Of a stretch of DNA of 64,000 bases, positions 8,649 through 18,678 are shown piece after piece. This stretch comes from Desulfosporosinus orientis DSM 765 (GTDB lineage Bacteria > Bacillota > Desulfitobacteriia > Desulfitobacteriales > Desulfitobacteriaceae): NCBI RefSeq assembly GCF_000235605.1, contig NC_016584.1, positions 4,570,001 to 4,634,000 on the forward strand. The letters are read 5' to 3'. Within the stretch, counting starts at the first letter, position 1. Every line of letters starts with the position of its first letter. The position numbers and the translations under genes are program-made. The notes under the pieces were generated by a model, which worked only from the letters and a program-made list of their open reading frames with translations, did no database searches and was not told the DNA's origin.

Positions 8649-10433
8649 TTAACCCTCCACCTTCCTAATCGCCTTAACTGGACATACCTGAAGACAAACT
8701 TCACAACCCACACAAGAATCAGCTGCTATAACCGACTTCTTAAGCTGCTTATCGAATGAAATTGCTGGGCATCCTGTCCGGATGCAGGCTCGACAGCCAT
8801 TGCATTTTTCCGTGTCTACCGCACACCGTGTCGTGAACGCCGCCGTGAATTCCTCTTTATCCTTCTTTGCGAACTTCTTCAGTGCGCATGGCCATCTTGT
8901 GATAATGACGCAAGGCTCCTCTAGACTCGTACCCCATTCTAGGGCACGCTTGACAGCCGTAAGGTCATTCGGATTAATGGTTATTACATGTTTGATGCCG
9001 CAGGCTCTAACCATTGCCTCGATATTCACCTCAATGGTTGCCTTTCCCTGCAAAGTATAACCTGACCCGGGGTTCTCTTGGTGACCGGTCATCCCGGTTA
9101 TACGATTGTCCAGAATGACATTGATAGTATTGCTGCCGTTATAAGTCACATCAAGCAGCGAGCTTATGCCTGTATGGAAGAAAGTAGAGTCACCGATGAC
9201 GGCAACCACTCTCATCTTGTTGTTTTCCTTCATATTAAATACTTGCTGAGCACCGTGACCAACACTTAGGCTTGCTCCCATGCAAATATTATGATCCATG
9301 GCATTATAAGGATCGGCAAATCCTAAGGAGTAACACCCAATATCACCGGATATCATGACGTTTTTCCGCTTACCTATTTCATAGAAGAAGCCCCTGTGCG
9401 GGCATCCGGCACAAAGCATTGGTGGTCTGGCTGGGACTTTGCTTTCATCAAAATCTACAGTCGGATAGGTTTCGCCATACACCGCTTTCCTGATTACATC
9501 AGGGGTCATCTCCCCATACGCCGGAAACAGATTTTTACCCAGGCAATCCAAGGCCAACATTCTTACCTGTTCTTCTATTATTGGGTCATTCTCTTCAATT
9601 ATATATACTTTTTCGACCTTACCGGCAAAGTCTTTTATCATTTCCCTTGGTATCGGGTTTGTAAATCCCAGTTTCAGATAAGATGCAGAATCACCAAAGA
9701 CTTCCTTGGCAAACCCGTAGCAGGCACCAGAAGCAATGACACCTACCTTGTTATCATTCCATTCTACGTAATTGAAGTCTGTCTTCTCGGAAAAGTCGAG
9801 CAGTTTTTTCATTCTATCTTCGACTTTGACCCTAAGCTTTCTGGCAAAGGCCGGTACTGTTACATATTTTGGCATGTTTCTGGTGTAATCCTTAAAGTCA
9901 ACCTCGACCCGTTCACTGCATTCCACGATGCCCTTGGAATGGCATACTCGGGTTGTCATCCTCACCAAAACCGGTGTGTCATACTCTTCACTAAGGTAAA
10001 AGGCCGCCTTCAGCATGTCCTTAGCTTCCTGACTGTCCGACGGTTCAAGCATCGGTATCTTAGCGAATTTTGCATAGTTGCGGTTATCTTGTTCATTCTG
10101 GGAGGAGTGCTGCCCGGGTTCGTCAGCTGAGATTAGGACCATCCCTCCATTTACTCCCGTGTAGGAGATGGTGAAGAGCGGGTCGGCTGCCACATTCACT
10201 CCAACGTGTTTCATAGAGGCCATTGCCCTTGCTCCGGCCAGCGAAGCCCCGAACACTGCTTCTAATGCGACCTTTTCATTTGGAGCCCATTCTGCCAAGA
10301 TATCGTCTTTATAAAGAGCAATTGTCTCTAGAATCTCGGTACTCGGTGTCCCCGGATAAGCGGAAGCGTATTTAACTCCTGCTTCATAAGCCCCGCGAGC
10401 AAGAGCCTCATTTCCAGTCAATAATTTCTTCAT
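8649..10433 (-). CDS. iorA: Indolepyruvate:ferredoxin oxidoreductase, alpha subunit
   Basis: A 594-residue thiamine diphosphate enzyme. The N-terminal pyruvate-oxidoreductase-like domain (YPGTPSTEI near residue 25) is followed by the TPP-binding domain (CAGCPHRG near residue 340, GDIGCYSLG, GDSTFFHTG). Two ferredoxin-type 4Fe-4S motifs end the protein (CNGCRACIRTGCP, CVGCEVCLQVCP). In anaerobes this complex acts on indole-, phenyl- and hydroxyphenyl-pyruvate. In this operon it would supply aryl-acetyl-CoA for Ptb/Buk and reduced ferredoxin. No frameshift or missing motif is seen. Confidence 0.97.
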   Translation of the reverse strand: MKKLLTGNEALARGAYEAGVKYASAYPGTPSTEILETIALYKDDILAEWAPNEKVALEAVFGASLAGARAMASMKHVGVNVAADPLFTISYTGVNGGMVLISADEPGQHSSQNEQDNRNYAKFAKIPMLEPSDSQEAKDMLKAAFYLSEEYDTPVLVRMTTRVCHSKGIVECSERVEVDFKDYTRNMPKYVTVPAFARKLRVKVEDRMKKLLDFSEKTDFNYVEWNDNKVGVIASGACYGFAKEVFGDSASYLKLGFTNPIPREMIKDFAGKVEKVYIIEENDPIIEEQVRMLALDCLGKNLFPAYGEMTPDVIRKAVYGETYPTVDFDESKVPARPPMLCAGCPHRGFFYEIGKRKNVMISGDIGCYSLGFADPYNAMDHNICMGASLSVGHGAQQVFNMKENNKMRVVAVIGDSTFFHTGISSLLDVTYNGSNTINVILDNRITGMTGHQENPGSGYTLQGKATIEVNIEAMVRACGIKHVITINPNDLTAVKRALEWGTSLEEPCVIITRWPCALKKFAKKDKEEFTAAFTTRCAVDTEKCNGCRACIRTGCPAISFDKQLKKSVIAADSCVGCEVCLQVCPVKAIRKVEG

Positions 10434-10477
10434 AACTTACTCCTCTATTATTTTCTAATTTCTAATTTTATTGGCTT

Positions 10478-11389
10478 CTAGTTAATTTGTAGTCCTCTTA
10501 CAATAAGGGCTGCCATAGCTAAAGAATTCAGCTTGGATTCAGCCTTATTCGAACGGGAAACCATTACAATTGGATGAGTTGCCCCCATGATAATTCCGGC
10601 ATTCTTAGCTTTCGCATATTTAATTAAGGTTTTAGCAACTAGGTTCCCGGCCTCTACGGTCGGAAAAAGGAATAGATCCACATCACCGGCGATTTTGCTC
10701 TCAATTCCCTTATGTTCCGCAGATTCGCAACTTGCAGCAATATCCATAGACATTGGTCCTTCAAGCTCACATTCCGGTAGTTCACCCGCCTGGGCCATTG
10801 CTACCAAATCAGCGGCATCGATTGTTGCCTGCATTTTGGGACTAACTTGTTCGTTGGCAGCAAGTACGGCAACCTTCGGCCTAGTAAACCCTAGCGCTTT
10901 TAGTGCCGAAAGTGAATTGATAAGGATATCTCTCTTTTGACTCAAATTTGGGGCTACATTTATTCCGCCGTCTGCATGAAAAGCCAGCTTTTTTTCCCCT
11001 GGTATTTCGAAAGCTGCAAAATGGCTCAAGATGCTTCCGCTTCGCAGGCCTTTTTCCCGGTTTAAGACAGCCCGCATAAAGTTGCTGGTATTAATTAAAC
11101 CTTTCATTAGAACCTGAGCTTCCCCGTTATGAACCAATTCGACTGCCCGTAATGCTGCCTCGTCGAGGTCTGGAATATTAATAACACGGTTATCTTCTGA
11201 CAGGCCTATTTTTGTCATCATAGGGCGAATGACTGTTTCATCACCAACCAGGATCGCTTTAGCTAGGCCCGCATCCTCTGCTTCTTTAATTGCCTCGAGC
11301 ACGCCCGGTTCCTGTGCAACGGCAACACTAATATTCACTTGCTTTAGCTTTTTAGCTGCTGCAAGCAGCTCATAAAAATCGCCAAACAA
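10478..11389 (-). CDS. ptb: Phosphate butyryltransferase / phosphate acyltransferase
   Basis: Exchanges CoA for phosphate on an acyl-CoA to give the acyl phosphate used by butyrate kinase. The 303 residues match the Ptb family in length, with the conserved LMKGLINTS and HADGGINVAP segments. The start is TTG at 11389, six to eight bases after a GGGGGG site. It is separated from buk by the ior genes and the membrane protein but is in the same operon. Just upstream lies a short butyrate-kinase-like 5' relic (11407-11439), so the local order may have been rearranged. Confidence 0.93.
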   Translation of the reverse strand: MFGDFYELLAAAKKLKQVNISVAVAQEPGVLEAIKEAEDAGLAKAILVGDETVIRPMMTKIGLSEDNRVINIPDLDEAALRAVELVHNGEAQVLMKGLINTSNFMRAVLNREKGLRSGSILSHFAAFEIPGEKKLAFHADGGINVAPNLSQKRDILINSLSALKALGFTRPKVAVLAANEQVSPKMQATIDAADLVAMAQAGELPECELEGPMSMDIAASCESAEHKGIESKIAGDVDLFLFPTVEAGNLVAKTLIKYAKAKNAGIIMGATHPIVMVSRSNKAESKLNSLAMAALIVRGLQIN

Positions 11390-11406
11390 GTTATTCCCCC
11401 CCTTTT

Positions 11407-11439
11407 AGCCCCAGGGTTTATGGCGAAAATTCTTTTCAT
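11407..11439 (-). pseudogene. Relic of a butyrate kinase 5' end
   Basis: An AGGAGGG ribosome site is followed by an ATG and codons reading MKRIFAINPGA, which matches the beginning of butyrate kinases (compare MDYLILAINPG at 7327). Similarity stops there and the frame runs on into the ptb start. It is very short, so chance cannot be excluded, but ribosome site, start and motif agree. Confidence 0.5.
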
Positions 11440-11502
11440 TTTGCCCTCCTACTCTAAACGATCCATATCAGCCCCGGCGACCAGTTGATAAACTCCATAT
11501 TA

Positions 11503-13473
11503 TTATTCAGAAATGTTGACGTAACAGTCAAAACTAGGGCGACCCACTGCAGTCAATAGTATCCGAGTTTCCAAAAAAAGCTTATCTCCAAACGTATTTA
11601 CTGTAACTTCCTCTTTTTCTACTATTATCTCAGGGTCAGGAGTTCCTGAGTTATAAGCCATTTCTGCAATCACATTTTTGGCTTTTTGTATAGCATAGAT
11701 TTCAGCTTCTTCAAGGAATTGTATTTGTTCCTTTCCCCATGGTGCATAAATCAAGAAGCCCTCGGAGTCCGGTTTAATAACAAGTTTTACATTCTCTACA
11801 ACTCTTCCAACAGCAGCGCCCACTGCATTGGCTACCTCGGCATGTGGAGGAATTAACACCTCAGTTTTAAAATTTGCCCCAACTTCAGGAATGTACGCCT
11901 GTGATGGGGCTCCTATTGCTACAATGGGCAACGCCAAACTAATCTGGACCCCATATCCGCGTCTGAACTCAGGGGATAAAAACGGCTGGAGAAATAATCT
12001 TGCCGTGTCATTCTCTATGAGGCTAATTCGACTACCTTCCTGAGCTATTAAACTTTCTAGAATGGTTAGGCATATTCTATCCTGTACTTGTTTTAAAATC
12101 TGAAGCAGAAAGTCATTTCTTGGGATGTTTAGTTTCGCGGAATATACCTGGGCACACATTTCTGCCGCACAGACATTCCATACCGTAAAATACCCGAGAG
12201 CGTGCAGCACATCAGTAGGTGTAAATGCTATCCGGCCCAAGATTTGACTCTTTTCCAGCCGTTTGAGAGACATCAAATTAGGGTCCAAGCCCGTACGTTC
12301 CGCCAAATTGAATATATTATGAGGTCCTTGTTTTAGTGTTTCAACAATTTTTTCTTCGTCGCTTGTTAAACCTGCATTTTCGCCGGGAACTGTTAATAGC
12401 TGCCAGCAGTCAACCGGCTGCCCGGTTGCAAGCTCGCACTCCGGTTTTACCCGTGTTAACTCCTCAATTAAGTACGGATAGCGTGCGGCCACTGATGAAA
12501 TCGACGATACCCTTCTAGGACCTATCTCCACATTGCCATTGGGCAATACCTGTACATAACTGTCCCCGCCTAGGCCGTAAGTATAAATATCAGCCGCTTC
12601 TACTTGAGTCCTCCAACCACCTACAACAGCGCCTTCACGATTTAACATTGGCTTGCCATTTTTCAGAATAGCTATGTCCGTTGTTGTTCCACCCATGTCA
12701 AGTACAATGGCGTTATTCACACCGGTTAAAAAAGTAGCTCCCACAATACTAGCAGCAGGTCCGGATAAGATTGTTTCAATCGGCTTTGTTAATGCTACCT
12801 TTTCATTCATTAATGAGCCATCGCCTTTGACGATCATCAAAGGAGCTTGAATGTTTTTTACATCGAGAACTTTTTTCACAGCACGCATCAATTCCGCTAT
12901 GACCGGTAGTAAGCGAGCGTTTAAGCACGCGGTTACGGTCCGGTCATGAAAGCCCAACTCACTGGTCAATTGATGAGCGCAAACAACAGGTACGTCAATT
13001 AGGTCCTTAATTATTTTCTGTGTTATTAATTCATGCTCTGGATTCCTAATACTTAAATAGCCTGAAACAGCGATTGTTTCAACTTTGTCTTTCATGGTTA
13101 AAGCTGCCCTTTGTACTTGGTCAACATCCAAGTCTGCTTTTGGATTACCCTTGATATCATGGCCGCCGGTTACGGAAACAACCATTTGAGTCGGCAAATT
13201 TCCTATAGGCTCGTGTCCGATAAGAATTAGCCCTACTTCTCCTCCCCTGCCCTCGACAACGGTATTGGTAGCCAGCGTGGTAGAAAGTGATACTAACCGG
13301 ATCTGATTCATATCTAACCAATTTAAATTCTCAATACATTCTTGGATTCCAATAGACAAATTCCCCCTAGTAGTGAAGGCCTTTGCCTTTGCTACTACTT
13401 CACTGGTATTAAGGTCAAGCAAAACACCATCGGTGAAGGTTCCTCCGGTATCAATTCCGAGACTCAGATCCAT
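11503..13473 (-). CDS. Hydantoinase/oxoprolinase A-like ATPase with a winged-helix-like insertion
   Basis: A 656-residue member of the hydantoinase A / oxoprolinase family (ASKHA ATPase fold). It has the N-terminal IDTGGTFTDG phosphate loop and the second loop DMGGTTTDIAIL near residue 265; the C-terminal part ends with the TAVGRPSF segment. No hydantoinase B gene is adjacent, so classic hydantoin hydrolysis is doubtful. Around residues 370-425 there is a segment that reads like a winged helix-turn-helix (EEKIVETLKQG, NLAERTG, LKRLEKSQIL). The same insertion occurs in the paralog at 27560. Its place between PdxS and Ptb in a methyltransferase operon suggests a role in substrate processing or corrinoid maintenance; neither is shown. 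Confidence 0.87.
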   Translation of the reverse strand: MDLSLGIDTGGTFTDGVLLDLNTSEVVAKAKAFTTRGNLSIGIQECIENLNWLDMNQIRLVSLSTTLATNTVVEGRGGEVGLILIGHEPIGNLPTQMVVSVTGGHDIKGNPKADLDVDQVQRAALTMKDKVETIAVSGYLSIRNPEHELITQKIIKDLIDVPVVCAHQLTSELGFHDRTVTACLNARLLPVIAELMRAVKKVLDVKNIQAPLMIVKGDGSLMNEKVALTKPIETILSGPAASIVGATFLTGVNNAIVLDMGGTTTDIAILKNGKPMLNREGAVVGGWRTQVEAADIYTYGLGGDSYVQVLPNGNVEIGPRRVSSISSVAARYPYLIEELTRVKPECELATGQPVDCWQLLTVPGENAGLTSDEEKIVETLKQGPHNIFNLAERTGLDPNLMSLKRLEKSQILGRIAFTPTDVLHALGYFTVWNVCAAEMCAQVYSAKLNIPRNDFLLQILKQVQDRICLTILESLIAQEGSRISLIENDTARLFLQPFLSPEFRRGYGVQISLALPIVAIGAPSQAYIPEVGANFKTEVLIPPHAEVANAVGAAVGRVVENVKLVIKPDSEGFLIYAPWGKEQIQFLEEAEIYAIQKAKNVIAEMAYNSGTPDPEIIVEKEEVTVNTFGDKLFLETRILLTAVGRPSFDCYVNISE

Positions 13474-13605
13474 TGTAAATTCACTCCATATTTATTCAAT
13501 TGTTCCAAAGGAAACTGCCTAGCGCAAGGCACTAGGCACGTCATCAATTTTGGCATTCTCTGTAAAAACTATTCTTAAAGTAATCCAAACCTAGTTAAGG
13601 TATTT

Positions 13606-14490
13606 TTACCACCCGCGTTCTGCCATTCGGCTAGTTGGGGGCAGATTGGCAATTTCCAACCCCGGCATAGCTTCTCCTAAATCCTTGGAGACTTCCGCCA
13701 AAATCTTTGCATCGTTATAATGGGTTGTGGCAGCCACAATAGCTTTTGCCCTTACCTCTGGATTATCTGACTTAAAAATACCGGACCCGACAAATACCCC
13801 GTCACAACCTAACTGCATCATTAAGGCAGCGTCAGCAGGAGTTGCTATGCCTCCGGCAGCGAAGTTCACTACAGGCAACCGACCTGACTCCGCTACTGTA
13901 CAAACAAGGTCGTAAGGAGCCCCGATGTTTTTGGCAGCTGTCATTAGTTCTTCCTTGGGCAGGTTTTGCAGTTTCCGAATTTCACTCGTTATCAGGCGCA
14001 TATGACGAACGGCCTCAACTACGTTTCCTGTTCCAGGTTCACCTTTGGTCCGGACCATGGCACATCCTTCACCGATTCTTCGCAGCGCCTCGCCCAAATT
14101 CTTGGCCCCGCAGACAAATGGGACCTCAAACGCATGCTTATTAATGTGGAAATGTTCATCTGCGGGTGTCAACACTTCACTTTCATCGATATAGTCAACA
14201 CCCAATGACTCCAGGATTTGAGCCTCCACAAAATGGCCGATCCGGGCTTTGGCCATGACAGGAATCGTTACTGCATCCATAATTCTTTGAATCACCGAGG
14301 GATCGGCCATTCTGGCTACACCACCTGCAGCACGGATATCTGCGGGAACCCTTTCCAGGGCCATGACAGCACAGGCACCAGTCCCTTCAGCTATTTTAGC
14401 TTGCTCAGGTGTGGTAACGTCCATGATTACCCCACCCTTAAGCATTTCTGCTAAACCCTTTTTTAACATCAAGGTGCCCTTACTCTCCAT
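13606..14490 (-). CDS. pdxS: Pyridoxal 5'-phosphate synthase subunit PdxS
   Basis: Forms PLP from ribose 5-phosphate, glyceraldehyde 3-phosphate and ammonia. From the ATG at 14490 (AGGAGGT ten bases upstream) the product is 294 residues, the standard PdxS length. Conserved segments include [21 protein letters not shown], the [16 protein letters not shown] region and [14 protein letters not shown]. No PdxT glutaminase gene is adjacent. Its operon starts with tyrosine phenol-lyase, a PLP enzyme that releases ammonia, which makes a dedicated cofactor supply plausible. PdxT may be encoded elsewhere. Confidence 0.96.
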   Translation of the reverse strand: MESKGTLMLKKGLAEMLKGGVIMDVTTPEQAKIAEGTGACAVMALERVPADIRAAGGVARMADPSVIQRIMDAVTIPVMAKARIGHFVEAQILESLGVDYIDESEVLTPADEHFHINKHAFEVPFVCGAKNLGEALRRIGEGCAMVRTKGEPGTGNVVEAVRHMRLITSEIRKLQNLPKEELMTAAKNIGAPYDLVCTVAESGRLPVVNFAAGGIATPADAALMMQLGCDGVFVGSGIFKSDNPEVRAKAIVAATTHYNDAKILAEVSKDLGEAMPGLEIANLPPTSRMAERGW

Positions 14491-14509
14491 TTTTAGATAT
14501 ACCTCCTTC

Positions 14510-14659
14510 TCACGCCGTCCCAAATAAGCCATTTCGATAAGCGGACAGATACTTCACACAGAATTCATCCTTACCCAATAATGCCTGCGAAGCATAAACA
14601 AATCCCATCATTGTGCTGTCCAGGGGATCAAGGATGAAACTGTCCATACCCATTGTCAT
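14510..14659 (-). pseudogene. Relic or small ORF: C-terminal 49 codons of a methyl-tetrahydrofolate:corrinoid methyltransferase
   Basis: The frame starts at an ATG overlapping the corrinoid protein stop codon (ATGA) and ends in the pdxS ribosome site. Its 49 residues contain ILDPLD, a YASQALLGKD segment and YLSAYRNG. These match the C-terminus of AcsE/MtgA-type methyl-H4F methyltransferases, normally about 270 residues. The first five-sixths of such a gene is missing. A methyltransferase II is what this operon would need at this place, so the deletion is notable. It may still be translated by coupling, but it lacks most of the pterin-binding barrel. Confidence 0.75.
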
Positions 14660-15288
14660 GCTAGAAACTTCTTACACAATTCCACAGCAGATGCTGCGTC
14701 CGGCGCAAATCCATCTGCACCGATTTCATTTGCAAAGTCTTTAGATACGGGTGCTCCGCCAACCATAACCTTCACTTGGTCCCTTAGCCCTTCCTCTTTA
14801 AGAAGGTCGATAGTATCCTTCATATTTAACATTGTGGTAGTAAGCAGGGCAGACATGCCAATAATACTTGGTTTGTGTTCTCGCACAGCCTCTATGAATT
14901 TTTCCGGGGAGATGTCAACACCAACATCAACAACACTATAGCCCCCGCTTTCTATCATCATGGCAACCAAATTTTTACCTATATCATGAAGATCACCTTT
15001 TACAGTTCCAATTACCACTTTTCCCGCGGAAGGTATATCTTGGTCCGCTATCAAAGGTTTAATAATTTCAATCCCTGCTGCCATAGCTTTAGCAGACATT
15101 AAGACCTCGGGTACGAACATCTCCCCGCTTTTGAAACGAGGACCTACTACATTCATCCCGCCGATTAAGCCTTCATTAATAATATCCAAAGGATTAACGC
15201 CCGCTTCTAACATTGCGGTTACTTTTTCCTTTACTTGTGTTGCTTTACCTGAAATTACACTTTGCGATAGACTTTCGAAATCAGCCAT
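14656..15288 (-). CDS. Methyltransferase cognate corrinoid protein (B12-binding)
   Basis: A 210-residue MtgC/MttC-type methyl carrier. The helical cap domain is N-terminal; GDLHDIGKNLV near residue 105 carries the cobalt-ligand His, and the nucleotide-tail segment GGAP lies near the end. The AGGAGA ribosome site is well placed. It lies directly downstream of an MttB-type methyltransferase (15309), the usual pairing for quaternary amine demethylation. It is probably the only intact corrinoid partner available to the MttB paralogs at 19350 and 20978 within this window. Confidence 0.95.
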   Translation of the reverse strand: MADFESLSQSVISGKATQVKEKVTAMLEAGVNPLDIINEGLIGGMNVVGPRFKSGEMFVPEVLMSAKAMAAGIEIIKPLIADQDIPSAGKVVIGTVKGDLHDIGKNLVAMMIESGGYSVVDVGVDISPEKFIEAVREHKPSIIGMSALLTTTMLNMKDTIDLLKEEGLRDQVKVMVGGAPVSKDFANEIGADGFAPDAASAVELCKKFLA

Positions 15289-15308
15289 TTTGTTTTCTCC
15301 TTTCAGTA

Positions 15309-16727
15309 TTAAGCATTATTTACAGTTTGTTCAATTTTGTCTTCAAGGTCTTTTGGAAGTCTGGATACCTTGTTTTGGGAAATAATACCGGAAATTTTGG
15401 CTTTTAGTTTATCCCGGAAACTGATTCTTCCGCCGCCGTCCCAAGTGTAGTAAGATTCTCTGTTGAACAGTTCTGGAATCCAGATTTCCTCTCTAAAGTT
15501 CTCTGCGGTGTGTTCGGTATTTAAATAAGTTCCTCCGATACCGACATGCTTAATTTCGTCTACAGCAAATTTTTCTTTTCTGAAGTTTACGCCTCTGATC
15601 ATGTGTTTAATTGCACCTATCGCCTCATTTCCTGCCACCATTGCTTCAATTGATGCGATCATGCCGCAACCGAGGAACCCAACATCATGGATTAAGTTTC
15701 CTCCACTGAGCGCCGCAGACAGCAAAGTATATCCCATTTCAATTCCGGCTTGTTGGTCGTAATCGTTAGCCTCAGAGCAACCTGCAGCGTCAAATACCGG
15801 CAAATCGTAATACCTGGCCATGTCAGCAAGGCATGCATAATTTAGGAAGATCTCCGGCGCAGCGTATGTGCATGATCCTGTTCTCATATCCATAGCCGGA
15901 GTTGCACCTCCATAGATAAATGGAGAACCGGGACGCTTCAATTGGTGAATTACTAAGGCGCTTAATAACTCGCTATTTACCACTACGAGAGAACCAGCAA
16001 GTGTAATAGGTGCTCCTCCGCCAATAAGGCAGGCAGGTACATAGGCCACGGGAACTCCCTTTTTGGCAGCTAACAGCAACTTCTGCATTGACTCCATCGG
16101 ATGGCGCAATGGCGATATAGGCTCAGCATAAAGAATCATGTTGGGCTTTTCCATTATGGTTGATCCTTTTGCCATTTCACAGATTTGAATCATTACATCC
16201 ATGGTGTGTTCATTATGAGCCGTAAAGATAAATGGCTTTATAGTGTTCAAAAGCATTGCTTTCACTTGATGAATATCCGATATTCTAACCGGAGCATCGG
16301 ACGCCAACCCCATGGACATTACGAAATCAATATTCGGCAATGCGTCTGCCACAATCGAAGCTTGCGCAGTATCATTTAGAACCGCTTTTCTTTGTTGGCG
16401 GGTCTCCCAGTCCAGTACCAGGGGTGTATCTGAGCCGGTTCCAAAATAGATGTTACCCCTAGTTAAATCCATTTTGGGGTTGCCTTCACGGTCATAGATA
16501 GTTACCAAGCCAGGTGAACTCTTAAGCGCCTCTTCAACCATGGAGGCCGGAATCTTGGCGTTTATTCCATCCACGCTGGCCCCGCCGTTTTTTAGAAGCG
16601 CAAGAGCCTCCTCGTCATAAACTTCAACCCCAACCTCTTCCAGGATCTCCATCGTAGCAGCATGAAGTTGTTCTTTTTCCTCTTGTGTCATGACGTTCAT
16701 TCCGATTGTCGGTCGTAATACTTGCAT
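15309..16727 (-). CDS. MttB-family (non-pyrrolysine) methylamine:corrinoid methyltransferase
   Basis: A COG5598-type protein of 472 residues with the TIM-barrel fold of trimethylamine methyltransferase. No in-frame TAG codon occurs, so it is of the non-pyrrolysine class whose characterised members (such as MtgB of Desulfitobacterium) demethylate quaternary amines such as glycine betaine. The preferred start is ATG 16727, eight bases after GGGGAG; a GTG at 16736 abuts the ribosome site. It lies between tyrosine phenol-lyase and the corrinoid protein. Substrate could be a betaine of an aromatic amino acid given its neighbours (inference). Confidence 0.92.
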   Translation of the reverse strand: MQVLRPTIGMNVMTQEEKEQLHAATMEILEEVGVEVYDEEALALLKNGGASVDGINAKIPASMVEEALKSSPGLVTIYDREGNPKMDLTRGNIYFGTGSDTPLVLDWETRQQRKAVLNDTAQASIVADALPNIDFVMSMGLASDAPVRISDIHQVKAMLLNTIKPFIFTAHNEHTMDVMIQICEMAKGSTIMEKPNMILYAEPISPLRHPMESMQKLLLAAKKGVPVAYVPACLIGGGAPITLAGSLVVVNSELLSALVIHQLKRPGSPFIYGGATPAMDMRTGSCTYAAPEIFLNYACLADMARYYDLPVFDAAGCSEANDYDQQAGIEMGYTLLSAALSGGNLIHDVGFLGCGMIASIEAMVAGNEAIGAIKHMIRGVNFRKEKFAVDEIKHVGIGGTYLNTEHTAENFREEIWIPELFNRESYYTWDGGGRISFRDKLKAKISGIISQNKVSRLPKDLEDKIEQTVNNA

Positions 16728-16752
16728 ATAACACACTCCCCTTTAATTGTAT

Positions 16753-18147
<1,395 letters not shown>

Positions 18148-18180
18148 TTATTATTTGATTTGAAACAGCAGCTCCAAACT

Positions 18181-18195
18181 TCACAATTGTTCCAT
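18181..18195 (-). other. Minimal upstream ORF (four residues) with a strong ribosome site before tpl
   Basis: On the minus strand GGGAGGAGG is followed at ideal spacing by ATG GAA CAA TTG TGA, 55 bases before the tpl start. It may be a leader peptide, or what remains of a deleted gene. The sequence gives no direct sign of attenuation. Confidence 0.4.
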
Positions 18196-18227
18196 GAAAT
18201 AACCTCCTCCCTTAATATGATTAAACT

Positions 18228-18266
18228 ACTTGTTTATACATTAAACACTTTGTTTAAGTATTCGAC
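18228..18266 (-). promoter_or_regulatory. Tandem motif (copy A), candidate operator upstream of tpl operon
   Basis: Two copies of a TTGTTTA-type motif (plus-strand reading) begin at 18230 and 18250, exactly 20 bases apart, and the second runs into TATTCGAC. The same arrangement appears at 23588/23608 and 26580/26600. The 20-bp spacing is about two helical turns, as for a regulator binding one face of the DNA. Confidence 0.6.
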
Positions 18267-18351
18267 ATAATGGTTCCACTTCCTTCTTCAATCACAAATA
18301 TTTCTTTGCCGGCAAGACCTTCGAAACGACTAATTAGTCTCAGCTTAATAC

Positions 18352-18396
18352 AAAGACACCGTTTTTAGGTCGCTTGTTAAAAGCGGTGTCTTTTTT
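18352..18396. terminator. Terminator-like hairpin
   Basis: AAAGACACCG and CGGTGTCTTT pair around a 22-nt interior that can itself pair (TTTT/AAAA), followed by T residues on the plus strand and a T-rich tract on the minus strand. It overlaps the end of the permease relic at 18395. Confidence 0.65.
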
Positions 18397-18540
18397 ACGA
18401 ACATGATAAATGACTTCTAGTTAAATAGATGATTAACATCCAAATAGCGTATCGAACCCAGGTAGTATGGTCTAGATTAGCTAATAGATAAAAGTCTAAG
18501 GCAACAGCAAGGAGCGATACCAAGGGCACCCATCCAGAAC
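18395..18540 (-). pseudogene. Relic of an APC-type amino acid permease C-terminus
   Basis: The minus-strand frame reads a hydrophobic segment ending in TWVRYAIWMLIIYLTRSH before its stop codon. It resembles the end of APC-superfamily amino acid permeases, where a T-W-x-R-F-x-x-W helix precedes a final Y-x-x-x-x-x-H-S. Only about 45 codons remain. An amino acid permease would fit beside tyrosine phenol-lyase. Confidence 0.5.
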
Positions 18541-18584
18541 TTTGGCATCATTTGGGAACAGTTTGAGGCATAGAGTACATGCTG

Positions 18585-18614
18585 TTGACAAACTACTCCA
18601 AGCACAAATAAAAT
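18585..18614 (+). promoter_or_regulatory. Sigma-A promoter for the YheO-like regulator
   Basis: TTGACA at 18585 and TAAAAT at 18609 are separated by 18 bases. The expected start of transcription is about 60 bases upstream of the regulator's start codon. Confidence 0.6.
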
Positions 18615-18678
18615 GAAGCCATATTAGATATCGAATTGATCCGGTGTTAAATATCAAATATACTTGGAGGTTGCAGTT

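Noticed and set aside
11503-13473. Corrinoid activation protein (RACo/RamA)
   Set aside because: The protein has the ASKHA-type loops but lacks the N-terminal 2Fe-2S or C-terminal ferredoxin domain of known activators. It is kept as hydantoinase A-like.
14656-15288. Corrinoid protein as methionine synthase (MetH) fragment
   Set aside because: The length, isolated cap plus B12 domains and neighbouring MttB gene fit a stand-alone methyl carrier. No MetH catalytic or activation domain is present.
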